Source of the DNA: Progne subis subis
Taxonomy: Eukaryota; Chordata; Aves; Passeriformes; Hirundinidae
Length of the DNA stretch: 64,000 nucleotides
NCBI GenBank assembly: GCA_022316685.1
Contig: JAKJHU010000046.1
Span: 8,221,001-8,285,000, forward strand
Direction of reading: 5' to 3'
A program made the translations under genes and the position numbers. Each line of letters begins with the position of its first letter. Position 1 is the stretch's first letter. Under the pieces are notes generated by a model that saw nothing but the letters and a program-made list of their open reading frames with translations, was not told the DNA's origin and made no database searches. This document shows positions 13,156-25,300 of this stretch, one piece after another.

Positions 13156-15661
13156 TTACCTGACTAAATATCTCAGCATAGGATTTTATTTTCATAATAA
13201 TTTTCCATTAAGAAAGAAAACAGTATCAAAGATCTTGCTAAGGTCAGAGGTGTTTTTCTAGTCTGCACAATGCTTAAACACCTACATGATGGCTGCTGAA
13301 CCAATTAAAAGACCAGGCTTAGAGACAGTCCAAAGGAGGGAAAGTCATTCCTCAGGCTGGCTGCTGCCTCCAGGTCCATGGAAAGCAGGGCAAGTCCTGC
13401 TAGCAGCAAAGCAAACTCCATGAGGATGCATCATCAGCTCCTGTTGTAACCCCCTTCACCTGCCTCGGGCCCCTCATTGTACATCTGCCTCGGGTGGTCT
13501 CAAAATAGAACATTTCTGAATTATGAGTCTGAGAAAGTCTCCGATTGGGAAACATAGAAATTAAAGTAAGAAACTCAACTATTAACCAGAAAATGGTTGC
13601 CAAAAGTCCAAGGTCTTTTCATCAGATATAAAACTAAAGTGATTTTCATTCCCTCAGCCTCAACTTTGGCCCCTGGTCTTACCAGTGAAAGACACTTCCT
13701 CCTCCCTAATTTTCCTCTGAGTTGTAGCATTCAGTGAACTGTTTGTGAATGCTCCTTACTTAGGGGAGCATTCCTGACTAACTCCAAGGGATTTGGGCAT
13801 TCCTAGGGACAGAAACTATATTTGAACAGGATAATTCAAATTATCTTCTTTATTCTTCATACACCACACTGGAAATCCATAGGGAACAGCTTTTACAACA
13901 AATTCATGTCAAACCAAGTTTTTTTTTGAAATCAGCAATTAATGCAGAATTACACAAAGCAAAATAATGAATAATCTGGCTGTGCAGTCAATTCTTCCAT
14001 GAAAACATGGGGGACTTCAGTGAATAACACTACTTACAATTAGCACATCAGTGGGAAAACAGACCCTGTTTTCAGCTAGTGCATTGTAAATAAAGATGCT
14101 CAGGCTTTCAACAGGTTTTTAAAATTATATTTAAGGTGAATTGACTCCAAATTAATTGGAAGCTACAAAACTCTAAATGTTTACTTTATACTTGCAGTAA
14201 GTATTAATCCCAAATTAAGTGTTAACATATCAGGTAACCGTTTGAAAAAATTCAGGAACAATGTGAACTTCAAATTTAAGAAACTAAGTACAAAGATTCA
14301 ATATTTATCTTCTGTGAATTTTATGGAAGCAAGAATTGGAAAGAGATCTTAGGGTCCAGTCTTACACCTCCAAGGAAAAATGTCATACAGCCTGTTCCTG
14401 AATAAAGGGTTTAAGGTTAAATACTCAGTAGCAGAATGTCAAATAAAATAATAGATTTTTTTTTTTTCAGTTGTTCATTCTTCATTGGCAGTCTTAGTTT
14501 GATTTCTTGAATGTATTTGCTTTCATATGAAAGTCAGAGTAGCCACAGGGTCCCAAGAGGCACTAGACTGTTCTTGAGGTTGCATTGCCTCAATCAGGTT
14601 TGCAAAAAGCATTACTTAGAACAGCAGAGAAACAAATTTTCAGTAGTCAACCTGTAAAAAATAAAAATACTGAGGGGATTGTAGTGACCTAATAATTGTC
14701 TAGCAGTGTGCAGTGATTTTTATGGATTCTTCTGGTGTTCTTCACAGGCAGCGCCCTGGTGATAAGGTGTGTCCAAGACTCTCCATGTTAGGGGAGATTT
14801 TTAATGTATTTGCATTTGTGCAGTTGGTGTGATCATCAGAAATGCCAAGATACACAGTGCATAGAAGCACATGTACACATTTATACTTATATAAGAACAG
14901 ATACATATATTATGATCAGGAAAAAGGTGTAATAATAAGCATCTTTAAGCTTCCACGCTTGCCATGTAGGAGACTGGCTTGTAATATCTGTCAGCGAAGT
15001 AACTTGAGAAGAATGTTATGGTTTTTCATTACCTGTAACCATTGTCTCATGTGGATCATCATTTTATCTGTGTAAAACTTCTCCTATTTTATCAAGAGCT
15101 ATCACACATACAGGGTTTTCTTTTCTATTCAGGAAATTTTCCACCTTTATGTGATTTTTTTTTTTAACTGCATGTATTTCAAGAGGATTTACTAAGCTGA
15201 AAATTAAGACTATCAAATTTTTCCTCTGCATACTAGTTACCCAGTCAGTTGTGACTGACCAGAGTACAGAGTATAAACATCAGGATAAATTGCCATTTTC
15301 CATTAAGGATTGGTGAACAACCAAATCCTCACTCAGGGAAATACAGCTCTCTGTATTGTATAAATGTTTAAATCTTTTTGCTCCAGTCCATTTCTGTAGT
15401 CTGCCCTGCACTTACTGAAAAGAGCCATTGATGACCATGGGAGGTCTGTCTAAAGATGTAGAGGGATCTTAATATCTATTTGTGACCTTACAAAGATGAA
15501 CAAAGATTGTTTGTTTTGTGTTGATAGCTCATGTCTTCAAGACTGTTTCTTGCTACGCAGCAAAACCACTTTGAACTGCAATTAAACATTTCCTTATACA
15601 ATGTAGAAAATGTATGCATTATTGACAAAACAAGAAGGAACTGAGTACAGAAAGCAGAAAA

Positions 15662-15997
15662 AGAAAACAACATTTCACTTTTATTTTTACATTTATTCAA
15701 TTGGAGTTCATAAACAAGTATAACTCTTGTTTTACAAAGTTGAGCATTAAATATTAAAAAAAAAGCCTTATTTGCCTTTGATAAGTAGTTTCATATGGGA
15801 CATGCATGCTAATATGAAGCCAGTTTTGGATGACAGACATTTAAGAACAGAAGAGTGAGTCAACAAAATTTTCAGACACACTTGAAAAGGTGGCAAGTCC
15901 TTTTATATCCCTTTATCCAAATATAACTTAATTTTCCACAACTTCCCCTCCCACGTCCACTTTTCAAACTTTAAACCAATATTACAAAATGAAATAT
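15662..15997 (-). other. GABRP: GABRP 3' untranslated region (proposed)
   Basis: AT-rich sequence between the stop codon and the first good pair of poly(A) signals, about 335 nt. The end is inferred from the signals, not from transcripts. A longer 3' UTR using more distal sites cannot be excluded. Confidence 0.6.
15680..15697 (-). terminator. Tandem poly(A) signals of GABRP
   Basis: Two canonical AATAAA hexamers on the minus strand, at 15697-15692 and 15685-15680, about 300 nt past the stop codon. A U/GU-rich tract (TGTTGTTTTCTTTTTC) follows immediately. This is the expected layout of a cleavage and polyadenylation site, with cleavage near 15660. Confidence 0.65.
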
Positions 15998-16312
15998 TTA
16001 GAAATACAAATAATACACCCAATAAAGTACATTAATTATGATGAATGATAACGGGAAAGAGAATCTGGCGTAGTTGTCTATGTGGTAAGGATTTTTAACG
16101 TGGAAGCAATCAAAGATACAGAAAAGTCTTTTCATTACCGACATTGTGGAACCACACACACTGTGTTGACTTCTCTCCCTCTTTCTGTCAATGCTGGTTT
16201 GTTTGCTTTTGTTTGAATCAGTCTTGTTCGTATTGTCAGGGGCACTGCAGCTCTTTGTCACTGCTGCCAGGACTCCATTCTTCTCTTCCTCCTCCTCATC
16301 ATCATCAATAAT
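15998..16312 (-). CDS. GABRP: GABRP last coding exon: M3-M4 loop and M4
   Basis: 315 nt including the TAA at 16000-15998. The acceptor is TTTTGTTCCCTATCAG. It encodes residues 339-442. It opens with [13 protein letters not shown], an acidic run encoded by near-pure GAT/GAG triplets. A Ser/Asn/Lys-rich cytoplasmic loop with basic RKRER follows, then a segment ending [18 protein letters not shown] that leads into M4, and the C-terminal [10 protein letters not shown], which matches the ending of human pi. The loop is much less conserved than the rest, as usual for the family. Confidence 0.96.
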   Translation of the reverse strand: MIDDDEEEEEKNGVLAAVTKSCSAPDNTNKTDSNKSKQTSIDRKRERSQHSVCGSTMSVMKRLFCIFDCFHVKNPYHIDNYARFSFPLSFIIINVLYWVYYLYF

Positions 16313-19300
16313 CTGATAGGGAACAAAATAGCAGGTGCTTAAGTGAATGTTTCATCACCTGTTTATATTAGAGCTGCAGCAAATGGGATTTTTCTCATGA
16401 TTCCTCCTCTGTCTCACTCTTCAGCTTTAAGAACAAGCACTTAAAAACACCAGCTCCTTTCAGCTCTCAAAGCCTCCATTTATGGGGAAAACATTGACTT
16501 TAGCAAAACCATACAGCAAAAACTTTTGAAGAACTATCAAGCAAATCTGGATTTGTCCAAATATGTACAAATAAGGAACTTTACTTAAGATAGCAGCAAA
16601 TCCCTGAAATGCACAACAGTGAACTGTCTTCTGCTCAGGGCAAATACTGGCAAAAGTTAGTGCTCAGAAAGTGCGAAGGCAAAGCTCCAGCCTGGAGATG
16701 GAGAAGGTGGAGGAGCTGCCAGACCAGCCAGCGGAGCTGGTTGCACCCCAAATGAAGCACCCCAGGATACAAGACACTCTCCTTGTGTGCAACTGGCTAC
16801 TTCATTCTGGTGCTTTGTGGTAAAAATCAAGTTACTTCAAAAATAAACAGGGACAAGCCCTACCCACAGCTGATTTAATACTAAATAGCTTGTGATACTT
16901 TATGTCAAGTCCTGAAACCCATGCTTTAAGTTCAAAGTTATGCTAGGGTTAAGAATATTTTAATGTGCTTCACTGCATCAAGTCAAGTCTTTGGAGAATG
17001 TTGTATAAGCCTTCTGGTGGGTTTTGTCTCTTTGATTAGAAATGGCTCAGAGCCATAAAGTTCATGTATGAAATGTTCACCCTTTGAAGTCAGTGGGTTT
17101 TCTGTTACTGACTCAGAGGACACAGGATTAGACATCAGCTGCAGCTTCAGCTCTGAAACTTCCTTGGAATTTCTGGGGTGTTTAGTTTGGCTTGGGATAT
17201 TGCAGAGACACCGGCAGAAACAAAGCTACAAAGTCTGGCTGCAATTTTGTATTTAAACTAAACCTTATTATGCATACTTTGAAGAGGGGTCATTGTAATT
17301 CAGGTAGGCACACATTTAATTCTAATTTTCTCCTGAGACTTTTATTACCTCCCAAATCATTAGGTGACATAAATGTAAGACAAGCCTAAAAAAATTATTT
17401 GTGAACTGTAGAATGCAGAATCTCTTTCTCCTGACCAACTTGTTTTTATCCATTTGCATCATGAGAATGAAACAGTTTACACAAGGACAAACTTTCAAAA
17501 GGTTAATATGTACATCCCCGTGTGCAGCCAGACAAAAAACTCATTTAGGTATATCTCAGCTATTAAAGTCAAAGAAAGCTCATTAAGTGGTCTCCATGCC
17601 CATACAGAATTGCTCTCCTGCCCAGGGTGTGTGTGTACAGCACCAGCCTTGAGTCTTCTTCATCTGAAATTACTGACACCCTTGAAAATTAAGGTGGAGT
17701 CTGGACAATGTCCTCAAATTGCTGTGAATCAGTGCAGCAGAACAAATAGCGGTAGAAAAGGGATTATTACAGCTTTCAATATAAAGGGGAAAAAAAAAAT
17801 AAAAAAAAAAATCCAAACCTGGGATATTTTATTTGAGAGATAAAAGTAGCTCAACACAATGTATCATACTAAAAATACACAATATCATCCCAAAAAAAAC
17901 CTTGGTCATCCTCCACCTGGCCTCCCACACCTCTGTGTAAAAGGCTAGGATAAAAATCTGCCTATAAAGCATTAAGAGGATCAATCCATAAAACTCTAGT
18001 CTGAACCTTAAATAATCCCCAGGGCAGTACTAAAATTCAAGCCTCGAGTTTTTACTTGAGGCCTGACTCTGTTATAAATATCTCTCTCTTGTGCTTCAAA
18101 AAGTTCAGGTAGCTGAGGGGAGTGCTGGGGATGGCAGAGGAGCCTTTGTCAGCAGCGCCTGGCACTTGAAATGAGGCACCAGAGCAACAGCCTAATGAAT
18201 GCTCTCAGCACGTCAAAAGTTAATAAAATAAAGGAACCTGACAGAAGACTCCTGGCTTTTTTCCCCTGCTTTCATTCTTCATTACAACATCTGTACTTCA
18301 AAACCATCAGGATTTGGGGCATTGCTCAGTTTAACAGTCTATTTTTCTCTCAGGTAGGGCTGGCTGCAAGTTGTTCAGAATAAGTTTTATTTCAGAGCAT
18401 GAAAGGACATTGTGTACGTGCCACTTTTCCTTTCTCATGACTGCATGTGAGCTGTTCCCAGGAGGCTGATGTGTTATTGGGCTGTTCTTGACTCCTTTCA
18501 GCTCCCCAAGGGGCAGTTCTTACTTAAGCAGAAAATACCGTAAGCAGTGCATATGTACAGTATTCTATTTGCAGCACAACAAGACAGGGCTCTTGCAAAA
18601 CAGAGAAGAGTTTACAGCTGAAGTGCTGTATCACATAGCTTGGAAAGGAGAGAGCCAATCTAGAAGAGGACCATACCTGCTAGTTTATAAAAAACTGCAG
18701 TTTTGCAGAATGGGTTTATCAAGGGACTTTTCCAGGCTGTTATGGAGAACTGAGCATGATGAAAGACTGAGCTGGTTTATGTTATATCAAAAAAAGAAAT
18801 TGTGTTGTGAGTGTTCAGCTATGGCTCCAATTTTAAATGTCATACTAGGTTTTTTCCTGGATGCCAGCTGTCAGTGAGGAAATGGCTGGCACAAAGAAGG
18901 GCTCTGTTTAGATATCAAATCAGTACCATCCAGGAAAGATGCTGAACATCACCCAAAACGCCCTATCTATGACACCTGCTACTGTGCCTGCTGTTTACAC
19001 TAAGAGTTTGCTGACATCCAAGAGTCACTGTTTCAGTGGATAATAAAGCTGCTGAAGTTTAAAAATATTTCAGCCCAGAATGTCGCACACCTGGAGCTTA
19101 TGTGGTGCTCCTAAAGACTGCATGAGGCTTGCACAGAAATACCGCAGGGGCTGAACATCACACTTATAAAATAATTTTCAGTTTTCAAGCTGTTCTCCTT
19201 TCTGCCTTAAAGGTGGAGGTTTAGGTAAAAGACAGAGGAAATCCAAGGAATAATTCTGTACTTTTTAAGAGGGAAAAACTAATGCTTTTGTACAAAATAG

Positions 19301-22300
19301 AAGAAACTCAGGAGAGGCATCCTCTCCTTTTAAGCAGCCTGTTGTTCTGGATGTGAACGGCACAATTCTACCTGACCTTCCTTGCAGCAGGTGGCTCCTC
19401 TGCTTTTGCCATTAGCTTTGAAGGTGTCTCTGTGGGTCCTGGTTCACATGATGTGAAACATTGCAAGAGCATGGATATGCTGAGTTCTTTCACCAGTTTG
19501 TGTTCTAAAATGGAGATCTCAGGGGCTTCAGAAGGGTTTGATATGCTGGTGCCCAACTTCTTCAAAGAGCAATGTGGGAAACAAGTGAGTACAATTAATT
19601 CCTATACAAGAGAGAGGGTGACATTTCCATTTCACCTCCTGCATTTATTTACATAATTCTGAGTGCAAATTTTCTATCAGCTCACATAGGGGAATAACAA
19701 ACTGGGACGTGAGATTTCCAATTAACCTGTGTCCACAAGAGAATACGATAATGAGGACAACATATTTACAGTGACGGTACTCACACATAAATTGCTAAGT
19801 ACCTGCTAGACAGTGACATGAGATTTTAGCTGGTATTTTTGCCCTTGTGATGTGTTTGTTTTTACAACAAGAAATGAGAAATACAGGTCAGGTGTGCTCT
19901 CCATGACACCCTGCTCAGTAAAAGGTTCTTGCCCTTGGCTACAATAGAAAAAGGACTTGACAAGCATTTTCCTTATTCTACAGAGTCACAAGCTGATCTA
20001 GGACCAAACAACTGCTCCTTCTCTTATATTGTGTGGGCAAGGAGTGCATATGGCTCACTTGCTCACTCCTGATGCCCAGCAGAAGGCAGGAAACATGCCT
20101 GAAGTTAAATACTATTCCTTTTGGCCATTAAATTAATCACAAAACTCTGCTTTCTCATTTTACAGCTGTACCTCCATGTACTAACATGCACATTTTTGAA
20201 GTCTACAAGTTCCCATGTCCACCTCATGTGCAAGCATGAGTACCTGCTCCAGATGAAAGGGAATCTGACAGAGGCAGGAGAAGACAAGGGCAGTGTAAGT
20301 GCCCTTCACAGATCCAAAGATGCTTAATCATCCAAGCACTGAAACCCTTTACCTTCTCACCCGAACCTCCAAACAGCTTTTTTTTTCCACCTACACTATA
20401 AGCAAAATGACAACCACTTACTTCACAAGATGGATATGCTCACAGGGAATTGTCACTGATGTTACCTAGCCAACAAAAATTACTTACAGGCTTTCCACTC
20501 AAATCCTCATTCGAAAGGAGCGTTTGCCCATTTGCAGACAATCCCCTGATAGATCCAACAACAGCTTTTAACATATTCTTGTTCATTGACAGGACCTATC
20601 TTTCATCTAAACAGCCAAAATATCATATTAATTGATGAACTATCTAGATAACCCCTCACACACATATTGCCCAATCTTCAAAAGGTTTTGAAGCTCCTCC
20701 ACTTGAGCTCAATATCCTGTTTCTTGAGTTATATTGAGGAGCTTTGCTTAGGCATTTGTGATGCTCTGTTCTAATTTGGCTCAAACAGTTAACAATCTTT
20801 CTTCTTCTGGATATTTATCCCTACAGCACTCAGCCAAACTTCTTTCTGCCTGTTTTTTCCTTCCTGTTATTCTCATTTTCCATGTTTTACTTTTTTCCTA
20901 TAAATCCAGAAAATTCATAAGCTGCTTAATTTTTTTTTATTTTTATCATGCATATTAAGTTCAGTTCCATAATTAAAAGCTGCAAGACAATCATCTTTCA
21001 GCTTCCTTGTGATTTCTTTTTCCTTGCTTATGAAAGCACTGCTACACACTGGAGATAGAAGATGCGATAAAACCTCTTCATGAACCTGTCCTCGTTATTT
21101 CAGCAACCAGCAGACTCAAAAATACCTATGTTGATTTAATCTATTTTTATTTAAAGTATACTTCACAGTATTTCAGAGTTGTGAGAAACTCTTTAGAGCC
21201 AGAGAAAGCACTGTTGTAATAATGATGAAGAAGGGAAAATGGATCCCAATCTGACTTCAGGTGCAGCTGTTGAAAGAGAAGGTGAGAGCAGAAAGCTACA
21301 GGGACCTGATACACCCAGCACATGAAGACATCTGCCAAGACATTAACTCATGTTCCATGCATGTGCCGGTTTCATAAATTGAATGTGATAAACTCTTTTT
21401 TTTCCATATTGCAGGAGGATCAAGTCACCAAGCACAGCCTAATTTTTGAACTGTGAGTAAATGCTATTGCCTGGGAGACAAGAAGTGCCCGTAATTTTTG
21501 TGAGACATCCAGAACAATGATAAATGGCCATAAAGCCTATACAAAAGAGAGAAGGAAGAGTGCTTTAGTTTGTTTGGTCTCTTCCAAAAAAGCTCCAGGT
21601 ATACAAATATTTTTTCTTGTTCTCAAGATTGTTATGTTTCTCTATCCTAATTCTAAAAAAGAAACTACCTTAGACACATTTACTATTCATGCTAAGAGAA
21701 TTCATTCTTTCTAGCAGCTGTAATTTATATCCAGTTTGTAGGACAACAACCAAATAAATAAAATACCTTTGGAAATTCCTTTGAGCTGAGTTGGTGCAGA
21801 GTGCAGAAATGAGTCACGGCATACTCTAACAGTGCTCCAAAGATGAAGCTGAAGCAGATACCAAGGTACACATCTATTGCCTTAATAAAGCAATTAGCAT
21901 TTGGAAGTGAAGTCCTGGCTCCCATCATCAGTGTTGTCATCGTAAGGACTGTGGTGACACCTGTGGAATGGAAAAATATGTGTTCTAGTATAACTCAGAT
22001 GACACTGAGGGCCTCTACTGCAAGGGTCCTACTGCCGGAGAGTTTTCCCCTGACCTGAAACTCCTGGGATGCCATGCAATTTAATGGGTCATGTTTTAGG
22101 AAGACTTTAGAATTAACTCGTGACTCTTAAGTTATATGCTTAAAAACAGTAACAGAAAACGTTAGCAAAGCTGAGAAGACTAGTATAGCAGTGTCCTCTC
22201 ACGCCTGGCAGGCGTGCAGGCTAGCTCAGTTCTGCACTGCCACAGCGAGGGTCGGTCGGGGTTACAGGCAGGGCGAGTAACCTCCTCCCGGTGGGTTCTT

Positions 22301-25300
22301 GGTTCCCCACACCAGCGAGTGGACCTGATGGAGTTGCGACTGCGGCGACGGAAAAAGAGTCGTCTCTCTTTGAGCAGGGTAGAAGGTAGTTTATTAAGGG
22401 GAGTCCGGCAAGGAGCTCCGCCTCAGACCACTGCTGCCCAGAGAGAGCTGAGAGTAAAGGTTGACAGCCACTTATAAACGGGAGAGGGCTGACAACGGGT
22501 CAGGCAACCAGGGAACACGGGGGTAGTAACAGGGGTGTCAACCTTTGAACCATTGGCAAATCACAGAAGGGTAGGAGGGGATTCCCCAGGCACCAACCTA
22601 TCACTCAACACCTCTCCTGGATCTTTCCAGAATCCAGGGAAGGGTCTCGAAGTGACAGACAGGGCGACCACGAGGAGAGGGGGGGAATTGACAGGGACAG
22701 GTGCAGGGAAGGATGATTGACAGAAAACATCTACTTATACAACTAGCTCATAAGGGGGAAAACTATTACAAAACACAGGGGTGTACAGTGGACTAAGCCA
22801 TTACAAAAATAACTTTAAAATCTTACAAAAATAACTTAATAAAACCACTCTCACACCACTACAGACTAGAAATTAAAATGAGAGAGATTTTGATGGAATG
22901 TATATTTATGATTAACACATTACTATTGCAAATCCATGCAAGAGGTCCCTTTAAAATATTCAGATATCATTTTGCTCAGTGTAGCTGCCCACTGGCCTCA
23001 TTCAATGTGAAATGCTTCTTTATATTGTTATCTTATTATTCTGTTCTGTAGGAGTGTTTTTTTCCATCCCACCTGCTGCCTGATCAAACCTGATTTGCAT
23101 TCTTTCCCTTTCAGAATATCCTTTATTTGAAATTAATTATATTTAATCTCTTATAATTCTCTTGTTATTCATGTGTTAATTAGTATGTATCATTAGACCT
23201 CACAAAAGCCTCACAATTGTCTGTGCATGCCTTGTATTTGAATATGTTTAAATAATTTCCAAAATGACAGGTTTTCACTTTGCTTTCAGTGGCCTCCCCT
23301 GCCTGTAAGTCTCCTTCCTGCAGCTGCCAAAGGCATTTTTCTTAGTTAAAGAATAGCAAGGCTTTAAGGGGAATCCACACGATGTACTGAGTATGGCAAA
23401 CCCAAAAAGTAATTCCATAAAATTCAGAAGTGTTTGCAACTTCAGGAAATGGATGCCAAGTAAGTGCAATAAAGAAGGCGAGTTGATGATGCACCCCTTG
23501 GTTTGGGTTGGGTTATCAGCTTCTCACCTATGCAGATTCTGGCTGGGACCGATGACTGGCTTATCCAAAATGATACCCAGGAGAGCACGACCAGGAGGAT
23601 TGATGGTACATATGTCTCTAATATGAAATACAAGATGTTTCTCTTGAGTTCAAAGTGAAACACAAGTTTTGGGTAACGTCCTGTGGAAGGAGGAGGGAAA
23701 GAAACATTGTGAAGGTGCAATTCCTGAGAAGAACTTTGAAATAACAACCTGTATTACTTTGTTGCACTACAATGTGATAAAGGATTAACAAACAAGCTTT
23801 TAAAAATTAAACACAGCACTGAAAAATTCAGATTGAAGACTTTGAACTGAAGGAAGCAATCAAATATGTAACACTCAGTCACCATATCCAGAGTTTTATT
23901 AAAGACACTTTGAATTGGAAATTAAATGAGGATTAGTGAAGGAAGAAATAAATCCATCAATGTATGAAGAGGATGTTTCATTATATAACACAAGGCAAGG
24001 AAATTTGAAATCACATATGGATTTAGCTGTTGCTATTCGTAACAATGAACAAACTACTGTACGAACTAGAGTGGTAAGAATTGTCATTTCATGAAGGTGG
24101 CACGGGTTCTTACTTTTAACTATCTCACATATCCAGTTTATTTTTCTTTTTTTTTTTTTAATTTATTACTGCTCAAAATATGGACTGAGGGCACCTGCTC
24201 TGAAATTGCTGACCTACCTCCTATATTCCACTTAAATCCAAGCAGTATCTTTGCATCCTCATAATCTACTTTTCCTTTGTATTAGCTTATTAGAATGCTT
24301 GAGTTGTTCTGAGCAGTGCTACTGTTGTGGTACAGATTATTTGCTTCTAAGTGAATGATTTCCAGGAGATGAACTTTTGGGATCACAGAATCAAACACAG
24401 AACTGTGTTTCATGAGGGGACAGCACACTCATAAGCAAAGGATGGATTTCGTATCCAGCTCACTAAATGAGCAAAATTTGGCTATGCTGAAGCACATGAT
24501 CTGAAATTGTTACCAGTTCAATGCATCACAGGAAAAAAAAATCTTGTTTTTAAAATGGGCAGAAAAGACTTCTTGTTCTGAAGTTCCAGGTTACAAATTA
24601 AATGCTATTAAGTTTTTACAAAATCATTTTAACACCATTTGCATTTCACTGAAATATCAGTGAGAGACTAATGCTTTGTAGTCAGACAGCTTTAGCTTCC
24701 ACTATTTTAATACAAAACCTATCCTCTGGCACCAATGCTAGCTTCCAATGCTGCCTGCTGCGAGTCAGGACAGAATGATGAATTCACTTCAGCAACAACA
24801 ATATAGGCACAGACAGCTATTTGTGCATCCCTCAGGTGTGCTGTGAGACACAAAGAGGAGCACTTTTAAAAGCTTGAAGTGCAAGCAGTGGATGCCAAGA
24901 AATGTCTTATTGCTCCCAGATGAGAAAAAGGATGGTTAAATTTCCATTTTTAAAAGCATTGTATATATTGCATCAAGAGAACAATAACAGGACTTCTAAA
25001 ACAGACAGAATTGCAAGATTATGTAGTCTGACCCTAATCACAAGCCGTTAAATTTCCTTAATTATCCCTTGCTTTGAGCTAAATCATTTTAGTTGGAATA
25101 GAGTCCACCTTTCACACAGACTTAGTCTGAGGATATCTAGACACACAGCATCCACCATTTCTCTCAGTAAATAATTCTGTTTGTTAAGAATGAATGCATA
25201 ATTTCTAAGATTAACTTGTTTTCAGTTTTCTGCTCTATTGACCATCTCTTCCCTACTGAACTAAATAGTCCTCTGGTAGTCAGTTATTTCTCCTTCCAAA

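Larger units (their letters stand above)
1..15661. other. 3' flank of GABRP, no gene recognised
   Basis: AT-rich sequence with the simple repeats listed and one GC-rich block (12380-12475). The longest open frame here, 132 codons on the minus strand at 5005-4607, shows no recognisable domain. I looked by eye for RANBP17 first-exon motifs because it follows GABRP in human, and found none. Non-coding RNA or divergent exons may have escaped me. Confidence 0.6.
21961..23527 (-). other. GABRP intron between M1 and M2 exons, carrying a solo LTR
   Basis: 1.57 kb, of which 680 nt is an inserted LTR (22184-22863). The rest is AT-rich and featureless. Confidence 0.92.

Noticed and set aside
18488..18877. 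129-codon plus-strand open frame
   Set aside because: Lies in the last GABRP intron, antisense; no known motif and no promoter or splice support.
22214..22720. Two open frames inside the solo LTR
   Set aside because: The LTR is non-coding and the frames run antisense to it.
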